In this document: piece after piece, positions 1 through 11,817 of the stretch | Layout: every line of letters begins with the position of its first letter | Position numbering within the stretch: position 1 is the first letter of the stretch | Assembly: GCA_018350325.1 (NCBI GenBank) | Contig: JAEVLN010000002.1 | Coordinates: 124,001-188,000 of the forward strand | Length of the DNA stretch: 64,000 nucleotides | Direction: 5' to 3' | Source of the DNA: Globodera rostochiensis | Taxonomy: Eukaryota > Nematoda > Chromadorea > Rhabditida > Heteroderidae | The notes under the pieces: model-generated | What the model was told of the DNA's origin: nothing | Database searches by the model: none | Seen by the model: only the letters and a program-made list of their open reading frames with translations | Made by a program: the position numbers and the translations under genes

Positions 1-1625
1 AGCAACATACGAGACTGTTTTGAACCGTATATAAACCAAATTATAAGCTTTTGATTTCTCTACAAAGCAATTTGTTATATTTCATAAATAAACAATATTT
101 TTATGAAAATCTATTCCCAATATATTTAATTGGAAGACATTGAATATAACGTATAATTATTAAAAACCCAAAAAAGTTTTATGAATTTTTAAAAAAATTA
201 CAAGTTAATTAGTTGGATTGACAAATGCACATATGAAAAATAAAAATTTCGCGCAAAGAATGAAAGTCAACCGATTATAAATAAATTTAATCATTGAGCA
301 ATGGGTACAATTGTTGATGATTTATTTAATGAAAAATACACCAAATATAAAATATAGTTTTATTGTTAATTTAAACAATACATAAAGAAGTGACTCAAAA
401 GTACACGACTTCCATCGGACTTGATCACTGAAGCTTCAACATAAGCAAAGACAGTTAATTTAAGAGTGACATAATAAACAGACACTGTAAAAAAATTATA
501 AAAAAAAAATTTGTCTCTTTAAATACATTGCTATTACAATGTTAAAAAACTCAGAAATTCCAAAACAATACATTAAGACCCAGTATGCGGTACAAGAGCG
601 TTGGTTATGCTTATATCATTAATTAGTTATTATTTCTAACGAACTAATCATTTATAAAATTATCTATTAATAAAAATTTCTGATTGTCAAGAAAGGGAAA
701 CAAATAAAAATTAATATAAAATATTGGAACTCTTTATTAAGCCATAAACTCAGCGGCAAAACAAATACTTGAATTAATCTCAGAAAAGAATGAAATTAAT
801 ACATCGTTTATATTTGTTGGCAGGAATGTTTTTGGACTTAAGTAGCAGCCCTGCTGATAATAATCAAAAATAAAGGCAATATAATAAAATGTAAATAAAA
901 AATGCTTTTAACGCGTCAAAGTGGCCAGCCCATACATTCCAAGACAGCGGCCTTCCAAGGCGTTTCGTAAAGCAAACCAATTAACGGTTTAATTAATCAC
1001 AGTTTCAAAATAAAACTGATTTAAATGTTTCTTGACAAGATTTTACACCTACGGAATCAAAACAGATTTCCACAATAATAAAAAAAATAAAACAATATTA
1101 ATAATAATTGAAAAAACTATACTTAGCATGGATCAATCGATGCACCGATATTAAATATGGCAAAATATAATAGTTAAATTTAAAATATACAAAAATACCT
1201 TCTGACACAAAAGTTTTTGAAAGTTTTGTGGTGTCAAATCCGCAAATATTTATTTTAAAAAATTTTAATTTCAAACCTTTGTCTAAGCCATATGTGTTTA
1301 AAATTATACAAGAAAGTACAATTAGCTATTCAACTTGGCCAGTCTAAGCTGCCCAAACCTGTGGCAGAAAATATGGGTTAATAAGAAAATAAAAATATTT
1401 TTCATTTTGTTATTGCTAAAAATTCTATTATATCAAGTGAACATTTTTATAAAAATGGCGTTAATATTCACATAAACTGATTTAAAAATTAAACCAATTA
1501 TGAAATGGTACAGTTATAAGTAATATTTCAAAAAGCAATATGATATTGTGGCAAAGTGAAAAGAACAACTGCTACAATACTCCTTCTCTTCACATCATCT
1601 ATGTATAAATAGCTTGTCTAATACT
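1..1625. other. AT-rich intergenic DNA, no gene seen
   Basis: This stretch is strongly AT-rich, with long A and T runs and many short AATAAA and TTAATT words. I found no reading frame with recognisable protein content on either strand and no tandem array. It may be intergenic sequence or a large intron. Confidence 0.5.
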
Positions 1626-3470
1626 TCAATTTTCAATTAATTCCAAAAATCGCAAATTCAGCGGATAAAACATTGGCAATTCCTGGCCGAGCAGCACATC
1701 GTACATGTTCAGCACCAGAAGGTCCATGCGCAGTTCCGGAGGTTGCGCACGGTCAAATTGTTCACTGAGGACAAGAAAATAAAAAAGTGCCATGTTTTGG
1801 TGCAATTTCGGTATTTTTGGCATATTGCTGCATATTCTGTTTCGTGTTTTTTTTGTTGCATATCCGGTATCATCAAAAAGCCGGGAGAGGGGGCCGGGAT
1901 CCCTGAAAATCCCACGCGGGATTGTTTTTATCACCTATTAGTTGCAAACATAAAAAATGGTTTAAAGCGTAAAAAAACAGTTTAGGTTTTTGAAATTCCA
2001 TTCTCACAATTCGTTGGGTCAACATTTTGCTGAGAGCAAATAAAACATTTCGGGATCTCAGTACCTAAATTCCCCACGCTTTTTTCCAAATCGGGCCTCG
2101 AGAATTCCATTAGTTTGCCATCACAAAAAGCCGCCCATCTCGCTTCATCATCGCTTTGCCGCCCTTGCGGAATAGCGACAAATGTTTGCATTTGCACTTT
2201 TTGATCAACGACACGTCGTACACGTCGGCATGGCAAATTTTACACCAATAAAAAGCGCTAAACGAGGGGAAAGTGACAACAAAATGCTTTTGTAACCCAT
2301 TCAAATTGCAATGGCACAATTTGTACTAATTTAACAGTGATCATTTGATCAGACTCTGTAACAGTACTAAGCTCCAGCTCCCGAAGCTGGTCACTGATCT
2401 ACCCCATTAGCGTTTCACGGGTTGAGGTTTTCTTTTTTTACTAATAGTGCCCCGCCCTTATGGTCTTTTTCAAAATGAATGGTTCAAAAAAACGTTTTAA
2501 ACGCAAAATCCGACAAATGGTAGGGGTGGTAGAACAGGAAAGTACCGAGATTGAGCATTGATATCTCTTGCAGTCTCAAGATTAATTGACGAAATTCTAC
2601 AAAACTAGCCCACCGTTTCACTTCGTCCGCCGATTGAGCGATGAAGAAGCCCTGGGTCTGGGACAGGGATGGGCGGAAATTTATTTTCAAAAAACGGAAA
2701 ACGGAAATATTTTTTTTAACGGAAAACGTAAAACGGAAAAAAAGGGCGCCAAAAACAACGGAAAAGCGGAAACGGAAAAATTTTCAAATAAAATAAAAAA
2801 ATTATTTTTTTTTAAAATATTTTATTTAATAAATATTTTTTGAAATATTAACAGTATTATTTTTAAATTTGAAGGATGTCTTTTTTTCAGCAACCAAATC
2901 TATTTTAAGCTTTTGGCGGCGCCGATAGGCGCTGCCGGAAGAATTTTTTTTAAACTTAACAAGATTTGTTAAGAAAATCGCTCCAAAAATGAAAATACAA
3001 AACAAAATCCCCAAATGTTTTTTGATTTCGTTCAACAAAAAATGAATGAAAAGCTTGTGAATTGTCATCTAAAAAGTTTGTTTGTAAATTGTAAAAAGTT
3101 AAAAAGAATTTTAAAATTGTCAACCACCGTAACTGTACAGAAAAATAAGAAATAACCACTGACACAGTAGGGGATCTGAACCCCCACCCACACTTATCTA
3201 CCCACACCAACCACTCACCATTACACCATAACCAAACCGCATTACAATTCTCCAAAAATCCCATTCTTAGGGGTGTATATTTTTTCCGTTTTTTTCCGTT
3301 AAAAAGGGCATTTTAACGGAAAACGGAAAAGGCCCAAAAACAACGGAAAACGGAATTCCGCCCGTCCCAGACTCTGGGACTGAATGACGGTGCTCGGGCC
3401 GGGATTGATGGCAGGTGTTGCACTCCTTCTTCTCGTCGTCCTTCAGCTCAATGGCCAACAGCTAAAGGCC
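1626..3470 (-). pseudogene. possible decayed minus-strand gene exons, function unknown
   Basis: Several patches on the minus strand look like old coding sequence with a less biased base composition than their surroundings. The lowest (1767 down to 1626) follows a CAG acceptor-like site and ends in a stop after an ELPMFYPLN-type stretch. Two others (about 2170-2000 and 2650-2520) share the pattern 'D-E-x-x-R-W-A-(A/S)-F ... N-L-G-T', which suggests a duplicated exon; the ADEVKRW piece is loosely reminiscent of the end of a PH domain. A Cys-containing patch (KECNTCHQ) lies at about 3440-3400. A 700-bp inverted-repeat element (2665-3369) interrupts the series. I cannot name the protein and cannot join the pieces into one frame, so decay is more likely than an intact gene. 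Confidence 0.3.
2665..3369. mobile_element. MITE-like element with GGGAYGGGCGGAA ends
   Basis: The left end reads AGGGATGGGCGGAA and the right end is its near inverse complement (TTCCGCCCGTCCCA). Inside, both arms carry arrays of GGAAAACGG/CCGTTTTCC words, so the termini can fold on each other. The word TCTGGGAC occurs at 2657-2664 and again at 3373-3380, consistent with a target-site duplication of about 8 bp (hAT-like, inferred). There is no transposase. Confidence 0.6.
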
Positions 3471-3583
3471 CACACGAGTGAACAACAACCTGCGGGGGTT
3501 GGGGACGTACGGAGAGATTTTATTTAAATAATGAGGACACAAAAACAACAGCAAAACAGTCAGCCAGTGTTATGTATGTGAGA

Positions 3584-3636
3584 AAGGACCGATCGAGATT
3601 CTCGATCGAAATCTCAATCGGTCCTCAAGTCCTTTC
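3584..3636. repeat. small palindromic GATCGAGAT repeat
   Basis: A short palindrome built from GACCGATCGAGATT and its inverse complement, ending in CTCAAGTCC. Relatives occur at 29.9-30.1 kb, 38.57-38.63 kb, 50.37-50.43 kb and 63.1 kb, so this is a dispersed miniature inverted-repeat family. Confidence 0.5.
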
Positions 3637-4538
3637 TCTAATTTTAACCGACAAAAGCACCACACAATTTATTTTTGTTTTCACGATTAAAGAAACAAAT
3701 TTTGGGGGATCGTTCCGCCAATTAATTAATTATAAAGAGATTAATTTGTACGCGAAAGGGCGCCAAAGCTCAAGCAAATATTAGCAAAAGAGCAAACCAC
3801 AAGTATTGCTTGTGCATAAATCAAAATATATAGCCAATATTTTGTTTTTTTGTTCAGAATTCGTTTGTTTGTGCACATGAACAGCTTCAGCATGACGGAC
3901 GGACGGGACGGCATCATCAAAGGGGGAAGAAAGGAAACCCACTGAGCCGCGTCAAGAAAACGATGCCGATGGCTCAACGTCTCGGTGTACATCCCGCAAA
4001 AGAAAAGGGAGTAACAAAATATGCCAGAGGGTATGAACGGCCCGGCCCCGATCGGTTGACAAGAGTGTCCATGGATTCATTTTTTAACTGTTTTTTAACC
4101 CTGTGCATTGGCACCGAAATTTTTCAAAAAGCTAAGAATCGACTTTCCCCCCCCCCCGAAAATTTTTTCTAGATACGGCCCTGAGCCTTAAGGCCAACTT
4201 TGGCTCACAGACATTCAAATACGATCTTACGAAAGAATACTTGATCACTACAGCCATGTGCAAGATTTTGCATCAAGATTGGTCTTGAGTAGGGTAGCAC
4301 GGGGCCGGGACTTTTAACTTCATTAGCCATGGGAAAATGGAAAACGAAAACTATTTTTTTTGTATAAACCGGCAATAAATGTGAATGTGAACGAATGTCC
4401 AAAAAGATTTCAATTCTGTTTCATTTTCTTCAAAAGTTTAAAACTTTTCAAAACAATCAAAAAAAAGAAAGAAAGAAAGTTTATCGCCAAATTGCATATC
4501 GCTATCGCATTGGAAAATGGTACAAAAATCGATAGTAA

Positions 4539-7150
4539 ATGTTTTCGTCTGACGAGGCGGCAGAGAAGCGAAATTGAAGGAAATGTGAGTTTTTTGAAGG
4601 AATAAGCAAAACTAATGGCATAAATGAAAGAATTTTTGCTAATCCTAAAGAATGGGGGTCCGAGGGAAAATTTTAAAAAAATTTTGACGTTTAAAATTTC
4701 AAATGCATGTTTTTAGGGTTAAACTATGCGTAAACACGAACCCGAACTTTCTTTGTTGTAAAATTTAGAAAATCCATTTTTTTCAAAAAAAATTCGTGTC
4801 TGAGGTTTGAACTCGGGCAAAATGGAACTATTTTCTAACGGTGTCCGGACATTTGGCACATTGGACATTTCGCACACTAGTGAAAAAACGGACATTTGGC
4901 ACACTGGGAGGGAAAAAGACGTTTCGCACACTGGACATTTGGCACACGGTCATTTCGCACACTAGTGAAAAAACGGACGTTTCGCACACTGGGGGGGAAA
5001 AAGGACGTTTCACACATAAATTTCGCACACATTCAATGAAAGCTTGCAATATTTTAGATAGATGAATAAATTTGAAATTAAGCCAATGTTGAGTAATTTG
5101 GCTAAAATTGCACTCGAAATTTCAATAAATTATCAAAACAAACTCAAAAAACACAATGTCAACCTATTTTGGCCATCTTTTGGTGGTTCATAATTTTCTT
5201 CATAGTGGTTTCCGGCACAAACTTTTTGCGAATTCTTACTCAGCTCGACGAGAGGAATCGATTGGTAGTATTTTTATTCGAATCTGAACCATTCAATGTG
5301 CGAAATTTCCAGTGTGCCAAATGTCCTTTTTTCCCCCAGTGTGCCAAATGTCCGTTTTTCCACTAGTGTGCCAAATGTCCAATGTGCCAAATGTCAGTGT
5401 GCCAAATGTCCAATGTGCCAAATGTCCGATAGCCTTTTCTAACGACTTTAAAATGTTTTTATTTTTTGAAAAAAAACTCGGAACCCATTCTTTAGGCTTA
5501 CCGAATTTTCAGTTTCATTTGGGTCGGACGGGAAGTTGCCTCGATTAATAGAAAATTTCGGACAATTTTGGAAGGTTTTCACGCCCTTCCAGCGTAACAA
5601 GATGTTTGCTTTTTTTTTGACCAATTTTAACAAAACGGGAAATTGTTTATTTGCCTCATTTAGACCCCCCGAATTTTTAGTTCTATTTGTGCCGACTTTT
5701 TGTTCGAAGTTTTCGAATTCTGTGGCCCTTTTGTGCTCGGACTGAAAGTTGCGTTGATCAGCGATCGATTTGAACTTTTGGTGGACGCGCATTTCAATTC
5801 GAGGGAATGGGCGTTGGGCAATTTGGATATTCGTCGCGCAATTAAAGGAAATGGTGCTGAAATTGTTAAACTTGTTGACGATAAGGTCGAGCGTCGTTTG
5901 CCAATTCTGCAAGAGCCGCTTTTCGATAAAGTGGTCGGATTCAAAAGCCTTCAAATAAGGTACTAATTGTCGGCATAAATTGTTTGAAAGCTTATTTTTC
6001 TCAATGATTTTTTTGTTAAATTTCAACATAACTTTTAGTTACATCGACCAAACTGTCATCGATTTTCTCAAAATCATTCGCCACAAAGGGGCCAATTTTT
6101 ACATCGAAACATCTGTCAACCAAAACCGCAGTTGGGAAATCATTTGGCACCAAATTTGGCCTTTGATCCGTGACAACATTTACGGCTTTTTGTTGCCAGT
6201 CTTTTGAATTCGAGCGTCTGCGCCAATTCTCTCCAACCGTTCTCCGCGATTGCCCAAAACTCCGAATGATCTACACCTTAGATCTGTCTCCTGCGTTCCC
6301 GGCCGATGACAGTGCAGGCTCTTCTTTAGCAAGAGCATTGACCAAATGGTTGCACACGCCCCGCGGGGATGGACTTCCGAAAGTGTTGAAATGCCGCCGA
6401 TTTCCTTTGGAAAAAATTGAAGGAGTCAAAATGGTGATTTTTTTTGAATTTGTTTTATTGGACTCTCTGTTTTAAATTCCTTTCAAGGAATTTGACAATT
6501 CAATCGCTCCTGTCAATTTCATCATCCGTCTTTGGCAATGTCCGTATAATGTCACTGTGCCATTCGAATTGAAGAGCAATTTGACGGGGGAACGATTGGT
6601 GTTTCGGCGCTTTGATAGAGGCAATTGGCTTTTGATTCGTTGTCCGAGTGAGCGCGACGAAAAGAAATGGGCCAAGTGGGAAAAGGAGGCAGCTGAGTAT
6701 GAGTGGAGTTGGCGTCTGTGGAATCACTTCATCGTTGACTTCGAAGACGGGGACATCGGCGACGGGTAAATGAAGTGAATAGTCTCAAAATTCCCCTCCC
6801 ATCGTTAAAAAACAAAAATGTTTAGCGGGCGCATTTTCCGTTTTACTGTTTTTTTTGTTGAGTAATTATCAGTAGAGAATCAATTAGTTAACAGATTTGC
6901 AACCTTTTTGAAGCTTTTTAGGAATGGGGAAGGTCCTAAAATTTTTTGATGAAATTTATTAAGAAAATGAACAAACAAATTTTGCAAAACAAAAGGGACC
7001 CCTCAGGGTTTATGTTCTTTTTTTGGACCCCACTAATAGATTTTATAGAAAAAATAAGTTTATTATATTTGAATTACCCTAGTTAAAATCTTTTTTTTCA
7101 GGTTGGTTGAGGCAAACGAAGGTCCGAGTGAGCCCGTGCCCACAGAGTGA
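4539..7150 (+). pseudogene. F-box-like cyst-nematode family gene, frameshifted copy
   Basis: Exons, by comparison with the intact paralogue at 23114-24767, are 5681-5959, 6039-6433, 6488-6765 and 7102-7150 (stop TGA); a probable short first exon is 4539-4584 before a GTGAGT donor. The encoded pieces start with a hydrophobic F-box-like segment ([19 protein letters not shown]), then [52 protein letters not shown] and IGDG, ending LVEANEGPSE. I recall this order from a large Globodera/Heterodera family. Two breaks are seen. The exon beginning at 6039 is 1 nt longer than its paralogue and hits TGA at 6205-6207. The candidate first exon has an in-frame TGA and the wrong phase. The first intron carries a roughly 590-bp inserted repeat. 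Likely a pseudogene, or a gene with a sequence error at about 6200. Confidence 0.65.
4838..5431. mobile_element. inverted-repeat element of GGACATTTGGCACAC units
   Basis: The left arm (4838-5040) is a tandem series of GGACATTTGGCACACT / GGACGTTTCGCACACT units. The right arm (5290-5431) is the inverse complement series (AGTGTGCCAAATGTCC). A spacer of about 250 bp with no coding content lies between. This is the architecture of a foldback/MITE element; it sits in the first intron of the F-box-like pseudogene. Confidence 0.65.
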
Positions 7151-7473
7151 ATGGACGGAGGGAATTTTGTGGAAGAAATTTTCAGAAAATCGATTAAATG
7201 ACACAATAATTGTTGGATTCTTTTGTTGCCGTATGAATGTTTGAAAAGCCTTTGTTTTCATTTGATGTCAGAGTTTTTTGGGTTTTTTCGAATTTGTCAA
7301 TAGAAAATATTTTTGATTAAGTTGAATTTTCGAAAATTAAGGAAAAAATTATAGTAATTTGGTGTACTGAATTGTCCAATTAATGGTGGCACTAAATTGT
7401 CATTGCTCTTAATTTTTTGATCATTTTACACTGCGATTTGATTTTGGGCCTCTAGTTCAAAAAAGATTTAAAT

Positions 7474-7530
7474 TTTGGCCTAGAGGTCTGTGTGCTTGTT
7501 AACAAAAAAACGGTTGAGGGTTCGATCCCC
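7474..7530 (+). other. tRNA-like A-box/B-box pair, possible SINE remnant
   Basis: TTGGCCTAGAGG at about 7475 resembles a pol III A box (TGGCnnAGTGG) and GGTTCGATCC at 7519-7528 matches the B box, with the spacing of a tRNA. I could not fold a convincing acceptor or anticodon stem, so this is more likely a tRNA-derived SINE fragment or chance than a functional tRNA gene. Confidence 0.25.
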
Positions 7531-8050
7531 TCCATGTAATTGCTAATTTTCGCTGAATTTAATCAATTTTCATTTAATTGAGAAGAGCCGAATTCCGTAA
7601 TTGCTTCATACCCACCCAATTCAAACAAAGTCGGTATCAATTGAAAGCTCATGATGAGTAGAACTTATTTGTAAGCATAAGCTAAACTATTTGATGCTAC
7701 TGAAAAAACTTATGAGGCCATAAGCCAATTTGAAAATTATTTTTTAAGGCCGTCGTCCGTCGACTCTCCGCAATTTGGGAAAGAATATCCAATCAGCTCT
7801 CCTGGCTGACAGAATAAAACAACATTTTATACAAATTAATGATTTAAATTGCTCAAGTAAAGCTGTGGGGGACCATTCCAGGGAGGGTACTTGGAGGAGT
7901 GATGGAGTTGGTCAAGGGAAACTGGGCCCTGGTGTTCCCTGACTCCAATAAGTCCGGAAACCGCTGATAAGTCCGGCGCGGCCATATGAAAAGAACGATT
8001 GGCAACAAAGATCGTCCGTCGACACCCCTCCGCTTGTCTCTTCTGTTCTT

Positions 8051-8370
8051 TCCATCGTTGGGAGTCGGTCAACTGGGCGCCAGAGACGTTTGAAGTACAA
8101 TAAGTTTTCTTGGAACCAACCAAACCTAAACAAATTTGGTACCAATCGAAAGCTTTTTGTGTTCAAATCAACAAGGTGATTAGATCCCCTTCAAAAAAGT
8201 TATACTCGAAAATTACCAAAAAAAAAACTTAATTTTTCGCTCTTTTCACACCATAACTTTTTAATGATTTATGTATATAAATTTATTTAGCTTGGTTGGT
8301 GGTCCCAAGAAGAGTTATGGAACTTTAAATGAAGCTGGCGCCCAGTTGACCCCAAGCGCCATCGTTGGTC
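8051..8370. repeat. inverted repeat containing CAACTGGGCGCCAG
   Basis: The left arm (about 8051-8113) and right arm (about 8291-8370) are inverse complements including GTCAACTGGGCGCCAG and TTCTTGGAACCAACCAA, separated by AT-rich DNA. No ORF of note is inside. A poly-G run of 12 (8402-8413) follows. Confidence 0.5.
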
Positions 8371-8814
8371 CCATCCTTTATCTGGGCACAAAGGAAGGGG
8401 CGGGGGGGGGGGGACAGAGAAATTCCGATAGGGAGAGATAGTGTGTATGTGGGGGGAGGAAGGCAGACGTTAGAGGGAAAGGCAATTTATCGATGGGTGG
8501 GGAAAATGCGTTGAGTGGTCGATGAATAAAAATAGTGAACGGCATTCAATCTTCTTCAAATGGCACCCATTTTTAAAGAATTGACCGAGGCAGTGGCTCT
8601 GGCTGGCTACATTTGTCTCTTTTCGTCCCACCGTTTTGATTTTTTTTGTTTTTTTTCATTGTGTTATTTTGTTTGGCCGAATGGCTCTTTTTGATGGCAC
8701 TTTCCGGCAGCCGCCATCCTTCCCATTTTCGCTTTTACAACTGCCCCCGACTTTGTTGTTCTGTTATTCTGCTCCTAACTGTTGTTCCTCCATTGCCTTT
8801 CCCTCCGGTCGCTC

Positions 8815-9222
8815 AAAATCGATAGGTATATCGCGATATTTTTTCGCAAAATTTTTTTGAACCAATATGCAAAAAAACCGTTATAAAACGGCAACAATAA
8901 AAATATAAAAATTTTTAACTCTTCAACTCCACTATGAGAATCCGCAACAATCAAAAAGATGCGATGAATTTTTTTAAAAATTTGTAAATAATTGCTCAAC
9001 TCAAGCGGGTTCGATACAAACCACTAAGTCATCGATTAAATTGGCTGACCCCACTAAAAAAGACTGGAATTTTTTGTCAAAAGTATGTCTCAAACAAAAT
9101 TCAAACAGTAGATCAATATAATCCGTTAAAATTGTGATATATTTTTTGAGTGAACAAACGCGATAAAATATCGCGATATTTTAACTTTCGATACGATATT
9201 TCGATATAAATATCGCGATATT
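8815..9222. repeat. AT-rich TATCGCGATATT palindromic repeat, site of Maverick insertion
   Basis: TATCGCGATATT-type palindromes occur at about 8829 and 9172-9222, and the same word family resumes right of the transposon at 22151 (GATATTTTATCGAAATATCG). Removing the transposon and one GATATT copy rejoins a continuous palindromic repeat, so the Maverick landed in a pre-existing repeat. Similar words occur at 62.1-62.2 and 63.7 kb. Confidence 0.5.
9217..9222 (+). repeat. left 6-bp target-site duplication GATATT
   Basis: GATATT lies immediately before the left TIR and matches exactly the six bases after the right TIR. Confidence 0.9.
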
Positions 9223-9342
9223 AGAAGATTATTGACCAAGAAATCCGTTCCAAATTTCTCGGCCCGTCAACCCCTTCCCTTCCTCCCGAGCCTACCCCCC
9301 CCCCCCCCGTTCCCGCGCACATCCCTTCCCGCTCTCCCGGGA

Positions 9343-10640
9343 ACGCCAACTGAGCGCCAGCCGTTTATGAAGAAAACGACCTCCAAGTATTGAGGCCAGC
9401 TGAGCGCCAGAATTTTAAATGAATGAAATTGTAGGGATATGGACCTCACCTCCTTTACCGGACACCCCCCCCCCCTCCCCACTTCGCTTCCTGTACTTCA
9501 TCCAACCCCATCGCTCCTCTATGCGATTTTACGCCTAAAAATATTTGAGGATTTATGTTGATATTTCAGCTTGTATTCCTCATTTTTTGGGGGGTTTCGT
9601 CTATTCACCCTGCCGCAACCTCTCTCCCACACCTTCCCTCTTCTCTTCCAACTCCTTTCAATGCCCATTTAAAATCATTAACGATGACGTTACCCCCCCC
9701 CCCCCCCCCCCCTCTCCCGTGAAGGACGTTCGATTTTATCGATGCAAAAATTCACTTTTCAAATCATTTTTCATTCAATTCACTAATAACAAATTGTTCT
9801 CTCGAATTTTAACATTTGATTTTTTGCTAGAGCTCCGTCTCCGGTTAAACTAAACTTCAAAACTAATTTTCATCCGCCCTCATGCATATTTTTTCATCTG
9901 TCTTTAAAATCTCACGCTTTCAGAACACCACTCCCCATCCCACCAATGCGCATTAAAATCATTAACGATGGACGCACGCTACCCCCCCCCCCCGCCCGCC
10001 CGCCACTCCGTGAAGGGCGTTCGATTATATCGATATCCGAATTTCATTTCATCCCTTTTCCAATCTTTTTAAAAATAGACCCTGAAACTCGTGCCGATGG
10101 GTAAAGGCACACCACATTTACATTTATTTCAAATTTATTATTAGGAATTCCGGACTCTGCTAAAGGATGGACAATCGGAGTGTTAGGCCTTTTGGCGTAA
10201 CGTTAAACTCCGAAGTGTAGCCTTCTGGCCGCACCGATATCAATAGACGGAACACGGAATTTTCTTAAGAATTTAATTTTGAGACGTTATGGGTTGTCTT
10301 TACCTTTCCGGAACATATATTTAATGTGTGACCAAAGTTCGCCTTGGAATTACCCCAAGGAGCATGAGCGAATCATAACAAAATAAATATGTGTAGATTT
10401 GTATTGCGTTCCATGTGCGCGGCCATACCCGACATAGTTTACTGTTTGTCCATTTCGACTTTTGCTTTAACCTTTTCGCTCTCGTAGCGACTTTTGCTTA
10501 ACACCTTCCTCCCTCCACTCACGCCCAAGCTCATACCCCCACCCCCCCCCCCATCCCCACACCTTTCCTCCCTCCCGGGAAGGCCAACTGAGCGCTCGAC
10601 TTTTAATAGTGCATCCCGGTACAGAGGCCAACTGAGCGCC
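9343..10640 (+). repeat. four dispersed copies of the word CCAACTGAGCGCCAG in the TIR
   Basis: Copies or close variants sit near 9346, 9399, 10584 and 10625 (some read GGCCAGCTGAGCGCCAG or end in GCGCTCGA). Each lies in a block with C-tracts, and the pattern is mirrored in the right TIR near 20732, 20779, 21966 and 22013. The last pair lies 85-150 bp upstream of the integrase ATG. The role is unknown: a recognition or regulatory site is possible, and fossil tandem duplication is the alternative. Confidence 0.55.
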
Positions 10641-10697
10641 AGAACATAAATCTTATAGTACTGAAACGTCCGCTCAACTGTTGTTTTAAGGAAAGCC

Positions 10698-10705
10698 CAT
10701 AAATA
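10698..10705 (+). promoter_or_regulatory. TATA-like box CATAAATA before the integrase
   Basis: CATAAATA ends 27 bp before the integrase ATG at 10733. Three core ORFs of the element have TATAAA boxes at nearly the same distance, which supports this as a core promoter. Confidence 0.4.
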
Positions 10706-10732
10706 GGAACAGAGAAAAAGTATTTGAAAAAA

Positions 10733-11809
10733 ATGAGCAAACCCTTAGATAAAATACTATCAAAAGTTTATTACGATCTCAATTCACCCGCAAGTTTTGC
10801 AGGTGTTCCAAAGATTTTAGAAGAGGCAAAGAAAAGAAACCCAAAAATCAAGCTTGAGGATGTTAATGTATTTCTTGAAAAACAAAGAACATACACGCTT
10901 CACAAACCTATCCAGAAACCAAAACCCCGGTTAAAGACAGTCCCTAGCGGCTTTCACACCGACTGGCAATGCGATCTTTGTATTTTTGATCAACTGACGA
11001 AACAGAATAACGGATACAAATATTTATTAGTCTGCATAGACGTTTTGAGTCGTATGCTTTTTGTTGCTCCGGTAAAGTCAAAACGGAGTGAAGACATGAT
11101 AGAGGCTTTTGAAATGGTATTCAAAAAATCAGATGTTTTACCTATAAAAATATATAGTGACGCGGGACTTGAATTTCAAGCAAATAAAATGAAAAAATAT
11201 TTTGAGGATAAAACCATTATAAAACATGTTATGCATAGCCCCCATCTCCATGCGGGAGTTGTAGAGAGGGCTAATCGTACTATCAAAGAACGACTTTACA
11301 AATATTTTACAAAGAATGACACAGTTAGATGGGTTGACGTTATTGATCAGATTGTAAATAATATTAATAATAGTGTACACAGAACAATCGGGATGAAACC
11401 CGCAGACGTAACGTTTAAAAACGCCAGAGCACTATGGGAGAAAGTATATGGCGATAAGGAAGAACCACAAAACGAATCGAAATTTAAGGTCGGGGACACC
11501 GTTAGGATTACCAAGGAGAAAGGAAAATTTGCAAAGGGATATCTCCCAAATTTTACAGAAGAAATGTTCAAAATTACTAAAGTCCTTCACACCGCTCCTC
11601 CCTCTTATCGTATTGAAGATCTTAATGGCGAAAGCATTAAAGGTATTTTCTATAATCAGGAGCTTGTAAAAGTATCAGAAGACTCCAGACTTGCAGAGAT
11701 ATTAAGAACACGGGTTCGTAAAGGGGTCAAAGAACATTTTGTTCGGTGGTTAGTGGCCACAAGCAAACCAAATAGTTGGGTAAAAGATTCGGATATTGAA
11801 AGGGAATAG
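10733..11809 (+). CDS. INT: Maverick integrase (DDE) with chromodomain-like C terminus
   Basis: The gene encodes 358 aa in a single exon; ATG 10733 is chosen because the frame upstream has only a TTG. It should catalyse strand transfer of the linear transposon DNA in the nucleus. Catalytic residues visible: D81 in WQCDLCIFD, D143 in IYSDAGLEF and E178 in GVVERANRTIKER, which is classical D,D-35-E spacing. The N-terminal 65 residues are basic and helical, with no clear HHCC zinc finger seen. After the core, residues about 255-310 resemble the SH3-like integrase tail (KFKVGDTVRI). The C terminus (HFVRWL ... SWVKDSDIE) resembles a chromodomain, known in Polinton integrases. The gene lies wholly inside the left TIR, so it has a mirror copy (decayed) at 20639-19675. 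It appears intact. Confidence 0.9.
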   Translation: MSKPLDKILSKVYYDLNSPASFAGVPKILEEAKKRNPKIKLEDVNVFLEKQRTYTLHKPIQKPKPRLKTVPSGFHTDWQCDLCIFDQLTKQNNGYKYLLVCIDVLSRMLFVAPVKSKRSEDMIEAFEMVFKKSDVLPIKIYSDAGLEFQANKMKKYFEDKTIIKHVMHSPHLHAGVVERANRTIKERLYKYFTKNDTVRWVDVIDQIVNNINNSVHRTIGMKPADVTFKNARALWEKVYGDKEEPQNESKFKVGDTVRITKEKGKFAKGYLPNFTEEMFKITKVLHTAPPSYRIEDLNGESIKGIFYNQELVKVSEDSRLAEILRTRVRKGVKEHFVRWLVATSKPNSWVKDSDIERE

Positions 11810-11817
11810 GTGGATTA

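Noticed and set aside
9545..9853. 102-aa frame present in both TIRs (mirror at 21520-21828)
   Set aside because: It starts at a non-ATG codon and runs through a poly-C tract giving a proline run; conservation is explained by the TIR itself.
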